Translations under genes and position numbers: made by a program
DNA from: Abelmoschus esculentus
Lineage: Eukaryota; Streptophyta; Magnoliopsida; Malvales; Malvaceae
DNA: 64,000 nucleotides
Direction of reading: 5' to 3'
NCBI GenBank assembly: GCA_035048815.1
Contig: JAUCBN010000034.1
Location: forward strand, 7,294,737 to 7,358,736
The notes under the pieces: generated by a model
What the model was told of the DNA's origin: nothing
What the model saw: only the letters and a program-made list of their open reading frames with translations
Database searches by the model: none
Part shown: positions 35,111 to 46,910 of the stretch, piece after piece
How positions within the stretch are numbered: the first letter of the stretch is position 1
How the letters are laid out: every line of letters begins with the position of its first letter

Positions 35111-36238
35111 AAACTCACAAATAGCCCAATCTATCTAAACATTCTTACTACTCATATGGTATAAGCTTTAAGTTATACAATAACTATCAAGTATAAGTGC
35201 ATCTTAAACCATAATTTAACAATAAATTAAATAGTTTAATCCTTAAATTAATTAAATTAATATGTGATAGTGGATACACGAATTCTCAGCCAACGTCACC
35301 AATAATGAATGGTTAATATCCTCCAACATCATCAATAGGACCAATACCAATACATCCTGCCATTATTTTTATGTCGTGCTAATTGTATCTGATGTTCATT
35401 CGTATCCAAAATTCAATGATTAAGCCAATAATAATAACTATAACAATAAAGTAATGACAATATGAATATACCAATAACAATGTTCAATAATCAATATGGT
35501 CTTTAGCAATATTCTACAATATCAATAACAATAGAATAAATCAATAATCAATATGATAATTTATAAGCTTACTAATATTACCTCTTATGAGATTTTCATA
35601 TAATCATACCTTAAAATCAATGATGAGATGTAATATACTAATATAATAAAATTGAAAAAGACATTTAGTTAATCTCAATGACTTAAATTATAATCATTAA
35701 TACTTTCGAAGTCTTTAGGGTTCCTAGATGACTATTCTTGTATCCTTGGACTTATTGAAATTTAGTGGATTCAATATTAAGAAAACGTTTCACAACAATT
35801 TTTAATTATGAAAAATACTAAGGATTAAACCATGCTACCCCTAGAGAAATTTTAGGGTTTTTAGATTTTTAAACTTGGATTTTAAGATGAATAAAGCTAT
35901 AAAATTTATTGTTTATTCAAGCTATGATTATAATATGTGTTCAAAAAATTGAAAGAAACAAAGCTTAAGGATGAGTAATAATGGAGGTGCTTGCTTTGGT
36001 AGCTAAAGAAGATGATGAGCTTGAAGATGATTGCAAGCTAATTTTTAGGGTTTAATTAAAATTAATAATTTATTTTTTTAGGCAGAATTCTCGATTAATG
36101 AAATTAATGGGTTTTTTTTTGTGTGTTACAGTTTGGTACGATTAAAAATCTATAATATCAGTATATAATAAAACCGAGATTATCTTTAAGTTTAGGAGTC
36201 GATTATGAATGAAAAAGATTATAAAACCTTATAGTACC
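35111..36238. other. Repeat-derived spacer
   Basis: No gene. From 35267 to about 35560 the text is rich in CAATAATA/CAATATGAA words and shares TGGATACACGAATT with the inverted counterpart near 1500, so this is a dispersed repeat copy in the opposite orientation. A GTGTGTTACA at 36121-36130 resembles the right end of a TGTAAC-class LTR, but no matching start was found. Confidence 0.4.
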
Positions 36239-36247
36239 CAAAATTTA

Positions 36248-36773
36248 GAGTAATTTACATTTTAAATCACTGAACTTAACATCTACTTTCATTTACATCA
36301 CAAACCTTCAATTTAATCAAATTACATCATTCAACTTTTATTATTAGTAAACTAAATCATTTATACTAACATAATTAAATAATTTTAACAAAAAAAAAGC
36401 ATAAATTAATACTATTACTTAATATATTTTTTACATATCACTATTAAATAATGTTTAATTGACAATTTTAATAATTTTATGTGGAAATTTTCTATTTCGT
36501 TTAAATAAGTTTAAAAGAAAAATAACAAAATTTTTTATAATTTTTAAAAAAATTAAATTACTAATTAAATATCATTTATTGATGATATATAAAAAATATA
36601 TTAAATAAAAATATCAATTTCAATTTTTTTTATTATAGATATTTAATGATACCAATATAAGTGACTTAATTTATAAATAATAAAAGTTGAATGATATAAT
36701 TTGATTAAATTAAAGGTTTATGATGTAAATGAAAATGAATGTTAAGTTTAGTGATGTAAAATATAAATTACTC
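36248..36773. mobile_element. 526-bp Mutator-like MITE, 9-bp TSD
   Basis: Terminal inverted repeats begin GAGTAATTTA and end TAAATTACTC; arm homology runs inward about 150 bp (CATTTACATCAcAAACCTtCAATTT-type block against its complement near 36690-36740). Flanked by the perfect 9-bp duplication CAAAATTTA (36239-36247, 36774-36782), which is diagnostic of Mutator-type transposition. The centre is AT-rich and non-coding. Confidence 0.88.
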
Positions 36774-36782
36774 CAAAATTTA

Positions 36783-37306
36783 TATATAAGAGTTTTGATT
36801 GTCAAAAACCCTCTGAAAACTCAAAAAGGGTTAATAACACTAAAAAATGTTACTAAAATTATAAAAATGATGTCATATGCTTAAAAATATAAATGCTTAA
36901 ACTATATCAAACCAGCAAAATAATCAAAACATAAAAAGGATAAATTCAAACTTAATCAAATAAATTAAAATTAAAATTAAATTATTAATTAAATTCAAAT
37001 TATTCACTTGACTCGTTTAAATCAAATTTAATTAAAACTCAATTAAAAAATTAATCAATTCATTGAAGCTAATTAAATATCAAATAAAATTAAAAAATTA
37101 ATTATTAAATAATTTAGTGAATTAGGACTCAGTTAAATTACTAAATAAATCTAAACCCTATGCATGAAAATGGGAACTAAATGTGAAACATCTAAAGACA
37201 AATTACCCTCTCCACTTGGAACACGCGCAGATCCGTCTCTAAATTCATTGCTATTTGGTTTTTTAATTAAAGGAATTTTAAGTACCCTTTTTATTCCTCG
37301 CCATTG
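36783..37306. other. AT-rich spacer, nothing recognised
   Basis: Low-complexity AAATTAAATT-rich text with no ORF of interest and no element boundary. Confidence 0.5.
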
Positions 37307-37619
37307 TTTTTTTTTATAAACAATATAAATATTCTCCCGACTATTTTTCAAATATCTTTTGCATCATTCGACTATCATAAATTATAAATTAATCTCATGA
37401 TTTTAAAATTATAACAAATTAATTCAATGCCATTAAAAAATTAACAGTTGATGACGTGACAATTAATATAAATTGATATAATTACATAATTAGCCCTCAA
37501 ATTCTACACTTATTTTATTTTGACCCTAATTCTAAAAAATAACCCATATAATTTTAATAATTTATCAATTTAATCTCATTTCACCCTCAAATTCTATTTT
37601 TCCTTTTCAAAAACAATTT

Positions 37620-37860
37620 TTTAGGCCATGGATGTGAATCCTTCTGCAATGACCAAGAGTCTAGGATTACCCAAATCTTGCACCCCTCTGGATTTTTCAA
37701 GCTTTTAGTGCATGAGCCCCAAATCTGTAGATTGAATCAACCCCATTATCAACCTTTGCAATTCTATGACTATCATTTGATGGTCTTCTTTTAGAAGCCG
37801 ACCATCCCTTGTAGGTGTTTCATCAAAATTATCAGTATCAAAACTTTCGCTCTCTCGATG
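37620..37860 (-). pseudogene. Possible captured gene fragment
   Basis: Inside the inverted-arm element, the minus strand from about 37850 to 37620 reads, with one internal stop, as non-repetitive protein-like text (blocks DNFDETPTRDGRLLKEDHQM and RLIMGLIQSTDLG). Its base composition is less AT-rich than its surroundings. I do not recognise the family. It may be an exon picked up by the element (Pack-MULE style) or chance. Confidence 0.35.
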
Positions 37861-38118
37861 TTTTCAAGAAGTGTTGTATTAGTTAGGCTATGGATAATCT
37901 ATACCTCATACGACAACTTTACTTACATTCAACAACATAAAAACAATCTAAAACAGTGAGATACTAAATATCATCTATCTAATTTTCTTAATTCTCTCAA
38001 GTTTCCTTGTCTAACAATATTTTTGTTTAATATTTTCATTTCGGGAAGTCATGACAGATGGGTGCAAATCGTCTACCTTTTTTTCATGCCTCCATTCGTG
38101 CTTCTACTTTAAATTAGA

Positions 38119-38225
38119 GGATTTAGGGTTTAGAGTTTAAGGTTTAAGGTTAAGGGTTGTGATTAAGGTTTAAAGAATTAGTGGTAGAGTGTATTTTTTA
38201 GGGTGTATCGTTTAGGGTTTAGGAT
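38119..38225 (+). repeat. Degenerate telomere-like repeats
   Basis: Scattered TTTAGGG / GGTTTAAGG words (GATTTAGGGTTTAGAG, TTAGGGTG, TTTAGGGTTTAGG) in about 110 bp on the plus strand. They resemble the plant telomere unit TTTAGGG but are too degenerate to be a true interstitial telomere; such text is common in plant spacers. Confidence 0.4.
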
Positions 38226-39123
38226 ATAGAAAATCAGGGTTAGAGTTTAAAATTTAATTTTTTAGCAAATTTTAACATGAGGTACAAATTAAAATATAGA
38301 AAAAAGACAGACGATTTTTACCCTATTACAGACTCCACTTTCAAATCCAAGCCTTAAACACCCATTTCACGTCAGTCATACACAAAATTCAAATTCTAAA
38401 GATAAAAATAAATAAAGTATTAAAATAAATGCAATACTTTGTGAAAGAAGTTTTGTGGAATAAGTTGTGGATCAATTTTTAACAATCAATAAAATTCTCA
38501 ATAAAAAAGCCTCTAAAAGTAGCACTCAGAAGAACCAAACAACCAAAAGCTTAAGAGGTATTATGATTTAATGTAAAAGGAAAAACGAAAGTAGATATAG
38601 CATTCTTCTAATATTACTCATAATGACAAAACTTTTCTCTGGCGAATTCATCTCGGGGGTTGAAGTAGTTAGAAGATGTCTCCATTTTCACGTTCATAAA
38701 GAGTTTTACAATAGGGACGTTCTTAAACTTCAAAAAGATGGTTTTCAGATCGAAGAACCACAGGAACTTCAATAGATTTGAGCTTTTGTTAAAAACCTAG
38801 GTAAACTATTGCGTAAACTAAGAAAAATGAAAGATAATTATAATTATTTTTTTAAAATTAGGATCAAATAAAAATAAATGTACTTAAAGATTAATTTTAT
38901 AATTATATCAATTAATATTATTTGAAACGTTATCAACCGTTAATATTTTAACAGTATTAAATCAATTTATTATAATTTTTAAGTCATAGGACTAATTTAT
39001 AATTTATGATAATTAAAGAATACAAAAGATAATTAGAATACAGTCAGAGAAATATTTATGTAGTTTACTTTTTTATATATATATAATTAACCTTCCCTAT
39101 AAAAGAATTAGAAATGGATCTCT

Positions 39124-39446
39124 ACGAAAAAAATTTAAAAATATTGATGTTGGAAAAAAAATTCTCAAAATATTACATTTTTTACTTATTTACCAGTACT
39201 TGGAAAGTCGACACTATTAGGTTCCGACTTTGAACAGAGTAAGGATGAAGATACCATATAAAGATGTCAAAGTCGAAGCCATAAGACTCTATTTTCACCT
39301 AAATTATCTGAACATTATTTAAAGTCGGAATCTAATGGTGTCGACTTTTCAAGTATAGTAAATTCATCAATATTCTAAAAAGTAAAATAAAAGATGTAAT
39401 ATTTTAAGATTTTTTTTTTTCAATATCAATATTTCTGAAAATTTTC
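39124..39446. mobile_element. 323-bp Mutator-like MITE, 9-bp TSD
   Basis: Inverted arms of about 120 bp: AAATATTGATGTTGGAAAAAA on the left pairs with the complement of TTTCAATATCAATATTT on the right, and AGTCGACACTATTAGGTTCC pairs with GGAATCTAATGGTGTCGACT. Flanked by a perfect 9-bp duplication TGGATCTCT (39115-39123, 39447-39455). Non-coding centre of about 70 bp. Confidence 0.88.
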
Positions 39447-39455
39447 TGGATCTCT

Positions 39456-40300
39456 CCACTCACTCCCAACGCAAATGACTGATGTAATCATGTCATCGCC
39501 ATCAGTTGAACTGGGATACTCGCCTTAACCCTCTGAGTTTGAACCCATGCTCCGATTAACCGGAAAATGTCCCAATGTTGATTGATTAAACCAAAACTTT
39601 TGACTTCCTTAACTCCGATCTCTTATCTCCAACGTCAGATCGACCTCGTCTTCAAGTATGTTTTCTCCTGGATGTCACGCTTCTCCCCACCGTCTGGATC
39701 CGGGAGAAGATGTTCTGGTCATTGGAAAATTGCCACGAACGGAAGTGAATTTTCTCTTTTCCATTTTCTTTTTCCCCTTTCCCGATCTTCTTTTTCTTTA
39801 TGATTCAGTTCTCCTTTTCCTATTGTTGTATTTTGGCTTAGGAATGAGTGATGATGTGGTCACTAACCGTGTGGAATGTGAATACTCGGGTGAGGGGCTA
39901 TGCGTGTCTGTGGTCTCGGGAGTAAGGCCAGCTTCGAGTTTTCGTACTTGTATGGTGTTGGTTCAAGGAAAAGCTCGATGGAGGCTTCAAGTTTTGTGAT
40001 GATGGCAGCGGTCAAAGATTGGCTAAGCGTGAGGTGTGGAGGTAGTATAAGGCTCAGTTTCAAACCATGACTGAGAGATCACCCCTGTCTCTCTTTCGAT
40101 CGTTCTCTTTCTGTCACCAATCTCCCTTTTCATCTTTTAAGTGTTTTCACCAAAATAAAATCCCCTTAGATCTCAGTTACGTTGTTTATCTAGTCTTCAA
40201 TTCAATCCCAATCATGGTAAAATAAAAAAAACAAGTTAAATACGGAAACAATTGAGAACTTAACCAAATTGCCATTCACCAACGGCAGAAATGAGAGAAT
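39456..40300. other. Spacer between MITE and ATG1 3' end
   Basis: Less AT-rich than most spacers (39480-40080), with overlapping plus-strand ORFs of 73 and 113 codons and a 66-codon minus ORF, none of which I recognise or can support with splice sites or a promoter. The composition would fit the 5' or 3' part of a low-expression gene or a gene fragment, but I cannot say which. The ATG1 3' untranslated region probably begins near 40460 and extends leftward into the edge of this stretch. Confidence 0.4.
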
Positions 40301-40429
40301 ATTACAACATTCAAACAGGATCCATGTTGACACCCTGATTCCACGTTACGCGAAAGAATAACTGTACAAATAATTTTTTACACAATGGAACATGGTAATT
40401 CATCAGTGATCAGGAGTTAAAATAATAAT

Positions 40430-40453
40430 AATGAAGATGATGATGATGATGGT
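40430..40453. repeat. ATG/ATA microsatellite in ATG1 3' UTR
   Basis: AATAATAATAATGAAGATGATGATGATGATGG directly downstream of the ATG1 stop codon, a short trinucleotide repeat likely transcribed in the 3' untranslated region (as CAT/ATT on the mRNA strand) and potentially length-polymorphic. Confidence 0.7.
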
Positions 40454-40460
40454 TAAGCCT

Positions 40461-43400
40461 CTATGCCTGATCCTTGCACCTGAGAAGAGCCATCATCTGT
40501 GATCTTGAGTACCCTTGCCTGTTTCTAAGAAAATCAACGTAAGTTGTAAGTCTATACCGGTCTGAGTTTGTGAGGCAAAACGGAGGATTCAGAATGAGAG
40601 ACGGTGCTTCGAATAGAAGGAAGATCAATAAACGTTCTGCCTTTGAATACAATAAAGCTGCACTTTCCACATCACCCATGAGCTCATCAACCTGCAAAAC
40701 ACACATAGGACACTTCTCAACCGATAACTTTTACTGCAATCTTCTATCACATTAATTCAAGAAAACTCCAACTATTTATATTATAAAAGATCTTCGCCTG
40801 ATCTATTCTCCATGCCAGTAAATTATATTAGATGAATACAAATTAGGCATATAATGATATCAAGGTGAAAAAGGAAAGACTCACTCCTCCATGTCTTCCC
40901 AAGGCAAGGGCGGACTGAAATATTGTTTCCATTGCATCAGGCATCTCTGTACTTCCTTCAATCATATGACAACATGCTAATTTAGAATCATTAAATTAGC
41001 AATATTTTTTGTATGCATGGAAACTGCTTTCTTCTTGATTCAGCAATTTCAGATTCGAACAAAAAAAATATCAATACAGGGAATATATAATCATTAGAAG
41101 AGGCTTACCAGGCTCAATAACCTTGGCAAGTTCCTCAGCATGCTGAACTTCCCGAAGAAATTCCCTCTCTATCTCTGAGGATATATCCTCTGACCCTTCT
41201 GGGCTGACAATATCCTTGCACTCTTCCCTATAAGATGTTCCATGTTTCTTGCTGACACTCAATCTGCTTGTCTCTTGGCTTGGACTTCCTTCCATAGCTG
41301 ATGCAGCCTGGGTGTGGCAAATATGTAGTGCTTGTTTCCAAATTGCAAGAATCACAAGCTGGATTGAGAATGCTTCAAGTTGTCTACCTGCCTCAATCTA
41401 TCAACAAACCAATAATGTATTATACAAAATAGCATCAATAAAGCTTGTAATGGCAAAGAAAATACTAAGGAATCCTAGCTACCAAGATGTTACAGAAGAA
41501 ACTGTAATCAACGTAGAGAATGACATTGAGTTCTGTCATTTAAAATATCATACTATTGCAAGAACCTTGCTGTCCCGAAAGTAACAGTAATGAGCTTCAG
41601 AAACTAGCAATAAGGTAGACAAACTAAATGTTGAAGCTGTATACACCTGATACTCCAATTGTGCAAAACTTGCCTAAAAATGTGACCCAGAAAGATGCAC
41701 TGAGAGCATTCGTTTACTGATTGCCTTGGGTGAACATATATAGTAGATTATGCAGAGGTCCAACCAAGAGAGCCAATCAAATGGCCCAGAGTCCAGGCAC
41801 ACAAGGATAAGTAAACAATGGGACCGGTCATCTGCTGAATGGGTAGTTAAGCATGCAAACATGGGGAAGAATAGAGGGCAAGAGAGGCAGCTATGTCATT
41901 TCCCTATTCTGCATAATGCACTTATAACAGGTTTATTATGGACTAACCTTTTCATGCACTAATTCTGCAACGGCAGATGCACACTGCTGTAATGACTTTA
42001 TCCTTGTCATGCAATGAGATGATGGTTGTTCCATATCTCCAATATCCACGGATCCTTGAGAAGTCCCAGGGGCAGATCTCTGAGTTCCCAAGCTTCCTAC
42101 GTGATGAGTTTTGACATTGATGGCACCAATGATTGGCATAGGGGCAGTTGATGCATTTTGATTGACAAAGGGAATTAGAGTAGGATTCTCCGATTTGTAT
42201 ACAGTATGGTTTGGCTTGGAAGTGCTAGCTGAAGAAGATAACACACCCTGGGCGGGTCCAGGCACAAGAACATATTCTTGGTCAATCAACTCCAGAGACT
42301 CCCCAACTGTGGAAACAATGCAAGAGTGGCAGTTAAAGCAGACATGTTATTCAAAGGATGAAATTGCTAAGAACATACAACAAAATAAGAAAGACATGTT
42401 GGGAATTAGATCATAAAGAGAAATGGATCATATAAAATTGTTGGTACCTCTTGAATAAGTATTTGCAGGTCTTTGATCCGTGGATTTGTTAGGTTCGTAC
42501 AGAGGTTCACCTGAAACCTTGCGGCTTTCAAGTTTAAAACTAGCATTTTCCAATTTATGTCTTGTACCACTGTATTTGGATGTAAAATCTACTTTATTCA
42601 AAGGACTAGATGAAGCTTCTCTAGAATCTTTCACATCGACAGAGAATCCATAAGAAGATTTGATTGAGGACCTCTTTTTCACCAATGAAGGGCTACCATC
42701 GGGACCACTAGAATCATCATCCAGAAAGAAAGGAAGACAGTCCTCCTGAAAGCTTTCCTCAGTATTCCTCATAGAACTGCTTTCAGAACGATGAAAACCA
42801 GTTCTCGAAAAGCTCTGATTCCTACAAATACAGCAATGTTTCAGTATTTAGGATGTTGGGGGATAATGTATATCAAGGCTAGACGATGATAACAATCAGT
42901 TCCTCATTTACCTCGATGATTTGTCTGGTTGTTCCTGAGAAAGAAATGGATGGTTGAAGAACTCTTCAAATGTTAAACGTTCCACTACAAATTAAAGGAT
43001 AATGTGATCAGTGAGAATATAAATACAAATTGCTCAGAAGTCAAAATAAATTTATAGCATTTCTGAATGAAACTTGAGTTGTATGGATCTCTTTGCTCAT
43101 TGTCAATGACAGATCAGCTAAAGGTTTATCATAGCATCATTGGTCTAGCATGAAGAGACTATTAGTTTAGATTACAATAACTCTTGTAAGCACACTTAAC
43201 AAATAGGCAGTTGAAGTCAACCACGATTAAACATCAGAATAAGAGAAAAGTAAGGGAGAAGAACACATAGTTACAAACTACATAATTAAGGTTGAGGTTC
43301 TTTCATATTTTTCTAATTCTCTAAATTCTCATCATCCCAGAATAAAGTAGCATCTAAATGGTTGTTTTGGTCTCTAATATGTCAACAAATAATTCAACTG

Positions 43401-46117
43401 CATGTTTTGACATAAATCTTTGCAAGCTTTGCAACAAATAAGTCTGTAACCTAATCTACATTTGTGGAATACCTGGGTTACGACGGAGCAACTTTTGACA
43501 TAAATCTTTGCAATCAACTGTCAAATAATCATTTACCGCAGGGAAATGTAATTCAGTTGATTTCAAAATGTTTTGGAGCAACTGCAAAAGCACCAAAATA
43601 TCACTAGTTCAACTCAGGTGATTAATTGCAAGCCTACAGTTAGAAAAATTCAAGAACCCTGGGGACCATTTTAGACAAACACATTTAGAAGTTCATTAAC
43701 CTGTATTTGATTGTTCCCAGTGAATGGAGTTTTCCCAGTAACGAGTTGAAATAAAATAGCACCAACACTCCAAAGATCTGCCTGCGTATTAGGGTCCAGT
43801 TAGCAAGCACTAAGCAGTAATTTCAGGTATGCGTGAGAAGAGCAACAGTTGAGTCTTGTGCAGGGAGTAACCGTCACCTTTGCATCATACTTCTGCAGTT
43901 GCATGATCTCTGGAGCCATGTAAAGTGGAGAACCACATAAGGTTTCAGCAAGCCCCCTAGGTTGCAGAGATCTGCCCAAACAGAACTGTAATGTTTTAAC
44001 TATTGAATATGGACAACAAAATTCATTGGAAATAACATATATGCAAAGCACAGCAGTAACATCCTTTTTATTTTCTTTATTCTAATAGCAAGAAGACACC
44101 GATGGGGATGCAAATGCAAAAGATCATCCATGACTCCAAACAAGAAAGGGTAGTAGAAAATAATTATGAACAACTTCCTTGATTAATGTCAGCAATTAAA
44201 AATCAATTATACTGGACCATTGCAGCTATAGTACTTTCAGCTATTAATTCAATATCATGCTTTCCATAAGCCTCAATTTCCCTTCTTCAGTGTTTTGAAC
44301 ACCTATTGGAACCATTTAAAGCTAATAAGCACATAATACAGACTATTAAAGAAAAAAGTGGTGTCAACTTGTAATATCAAGTTATCAACATCCAAAAGAA
44401 TTACTTGCAATGTTGCATCACAAAGCTAAATTCAAACAGCCAAGGATAAGGCCTTGGCTGAAAGATGGAAGCCTAATTTTCACTCAGAAATTCTTTAACA
44501 AAAAAAGGAAAGAGAAAGGGAATAAGAGAAACACCCTATAAGTGGGCAGATCAATGTGATAATTTACCTTGCAAATCCAAAGTCTGCAATCTTTAAAACT
44601 GCATTGCTGTCATTTGTCATGAGAAGAAGATTCTGTTCATAAAACAACATTATACAGAGAACACTCAAAGTCTCAAAGAAAACTCCACAGCATGGACAAG
44701 ACTGGTATGTAACAAATGTCGTCTTTCAACATCATGGACATGGTTTTAAATGCAAATGTGCTAATATATACAACTTCATCACCTTCAATATGCAGTTCCA
44801 AATGCAAATACCATTAAGAGGGTGAAAGGTGACATCCATTATATTTTATTTCTACTTATTATGGTTAAAGAAAGAAAATAATACAATTTTTAGTCGGTGT
44901 GTTTCTTTACTCAGATACAAGTAGCCAGAAAATTAGATAAAATTCAAACTTGATTAAACAGAATGAACTGAACCTGAGGCTTTAGATCCCGATGTATGAG
45001 ATTATTGTCACGGAGAACTTGGAGGCCCGCCGCTGCAACAAGATGGTTATAAGTGTCTTGATCAAGCAAATTCAACAGATAAAGAAAAACAACAGTGGTC
45101 TTCCGAATACCTAGCTGCTGCATGAAATGCTTTGCTGTTGCCTCAGGGACACTTCCATGGCGTGTGACATACATAGAAAGATCACCGCCCTTGCAGAACT
45201 CTAATACAAGATGTATCTTTCCAGGAACCTAAATATATGCATATAAACCCAAACTAAAATATTAATAAGATATATATTATATGATTATTCATATAACAAG
45301 AAGTAAAAGAACCAGACACATCATATCAGCATTATTTCAAACAACTTTGATTTTACATCGTGTATATTATGATGGACATTTTCCAGAAGACTTTAACTTA
45401 GAAATAATCTAATGAGAATAAACAAAATGTCACACCAACCATTCAGAGCATACTTGCAACTATGAGAACCATTAAACCACTCCAAGCAGTCCATGGAGTG
45501 AAGGGCAACAACTTATGAATACTTTAGAAGGGGAAAAAAGGTTTTGACATACACAATATCAGCCCCGAGCTGAAAACCTTCACAAACACTACATGAAAAT
45601 TAGTTTCGCTCGACCACTGCCATTTTAGCAAAATATAATCAATTACACACAAAGCTTCTAACATAATATTAGTTCCTGTAGATAAAAGAGAATCCAAAGT
45701 AAAATTTAACTTTCAAAGCAATAGAGATTAACAAAAACAAAGTAGAAAGTTGACTAACTTCTACTCTTCAAGATTCATTGTCTACGTCTCTGTCCAATTC
45801 CCCAGCACCCACACAACTACTAAAATAACTAATATTAAAAGGAAACATTTTATTTCAAAAAGGAAGAAATGAACCTCAATAATATCATGCAGCCGAATAA
45901 TATTAGGATGATTAATTCTCTTCAGAATAAAGATCTCCGACATCAAACTCTCCTGCAACTTCTTATTGAGTCGACTCATTACGATCTCCTTTATCGCCAC
46001 TTCGATTCCATGAACTCGATGCCTCGCATGCCAAACAATCGAGAATGAACCCGACCCGATTTGCCGGCCCACTAAATAATCCCCCACCACTCTTCCCCTC
46101 CCAGCTGGTTGAGCCAT
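40461..46117 (-). CDS. ATG1: ATG1 autophagy serine/threonine kinase, 13 coding exons
   Basis: ATG1 with ATG13 forms the kinase complex that starts autophagosome formation. The model is complement(join(40461..40691, 40885..40955, 41109..41397, 41948..42306, 42448..42821, 42912..42984, 43473..43581, 43701..43781, 43878..43971, 44568..44632, 44974..45032, 45111..45228, 45875..46117)). Every junction is GT-AG and in phase; the total is 2166 bp (721 residues). The kinase domain (about 14-272) has the Gly loop GSGSFS at 21-26, VAIK Lys43, HRD 134-136, DFG 157-159 and the CGSPLYMAPE segment (APE 181-183). A Ser-rich linker (about 275-510) follows, then the conserved C-terminal regulatory region (about 525-721; IEAGRQLEAFSIQL, ALLYSKAERLL) used for ATG13 binding in the family. 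The length fits plant ATG1a-c, not the short ATG1t form. The start is at MAQ, where relatives begin; an in-frame ATG also lies at 46171. No disruptions seen. The flanking DNA is transposon-rich. Confidence 0.95.
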
Positions 46118-46380
46118 TACAGTCGAACCTGGAAAATTAAAAACAAAAACAAAAGAAACCCTAGGATCCAACGCCGGAACTTTAAGGCTTTAAGCTTAAA
46201 TATTAGAGTATCCGTCACTGGAATTCGGATACTTTAGAAAATTCGATCCGTATTTTAACAGGATTTCTGATTGGCCATGTGAGAGGGACGGAGAAGAGAA
46301 AGAAGAGAAGAGACGAAGGCGAGCTTAATTTCTTAATGGTGCTTGCTTTGCTTTTTAATGCTTTTTTTGGATTGTAATTA
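46118..46380 (-). promoter_or_regulatory. ATG1 5' UTR and core promoter region
   Basis: On the minus strand, about 46280-46325 is pyrimidine-rich (complement of GGAGAAGAGAAAGAAGAGAAG), matching the CT-rich Y patch found near the start sites of many plant genes. No clear TATA box is seen, which would fit a housekeeping-type promoter. The stretch 46118-46171 keeps an open frame into the CDS. The exact start of transcription cannot be set from sequence. Confidence 0.45.
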
Positions 46381-46639
46381 TAATTTTATACGTTGAAGTT
46401 CAATTATTGCGATCTTAATTATGATTAGGGAATGTAATTTGGTGATTTTGATTGCTTCTACAAAACCACAAGCTTCAAGCGTAAAGAAATAGGAACCCAA
46501 ACCATAGAAATAAAAAAAAAACAATTTGTTTTTTCTTGTACTTTGTAAATGTCTTGTTATTACATTACAAAATAAAAAAATTGTCATTGTTATTATCTTG
46601 GACACGTTTGTTTCACCGAAAAAATTATAAAAAAAATAT

Positions 46640-46910
46640 TCGATTAAACTATAAAATAAATAATTAAATTATGTCTTATAAATATTTAAAATGTTTTTTT
46701 AGTTAAAATAAGTGTAAAGTTTTATTTTTATTGAAATTTGTGTCTAAAATTTTATTTTTGACTTATTTTAAAGTCAATTAGGGTACTTATTTGAGTACTT
46801 ATTTTAATCAAAAATAAAACTTAAAGAACCTATTTTAGAAAAAAAATACTTTAGGTATTATTGTAAAATGAGACATAATTGGACCAGTTAAATAGTAATT
46901 TAAGAACCTG
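46640..46910. mobile_element. About 270-bp inverted-repeat (MITE-like) element
   Basis: The left arm ATTAAATTATGTCTTAT...TTTTTTTAGTTAAAATAAG (about 46663-46713) is inverted at about 46830-46885 (CTATTTTAGAAAAAAAATAC...GAGACATAATTGG). The outer parts also pair weakly. Ends are approximate and no target duplication was confirmed. It lies about 500 bp upstream of the ATG1 start, so it is close to the promoter. Confidence 0.55.

Larger units (their letters stand above)
37307..39076. mobile_element. 1.8-kb element with long inverted arms
   Basis: The left arm (about 37307-37560) and right arm (about 38830-39076) are inverted copies of each other over roughly 230 bp. For example, ATCATAAATTATAAATTAAT at 37375 pairs with the complement at about 38995, and TTGATATAATTA and GACCCTAATT pair with their complements near 38905 and 38870. 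Arms of this length with a non-repetitive, more GC-balanced centre fit a Mutator-like (MULE) element. No transposase is seen. Target duplication not resolved because the ends are T- or AT-rich. Confidence 0.65.

Noticed and set aside
38119..38225. Interstitial telomere
   Set aside because: Too few and too degenerate TTTAGGG units; similar words are common in plant spacers.
39582..39999. Overlapping 73- and 113-codon plus-strand ORFs next to ATG1
   Set aside because: No recognisable domain, promoter or splice support; kept only as an unexplained less AT-rich stretch.
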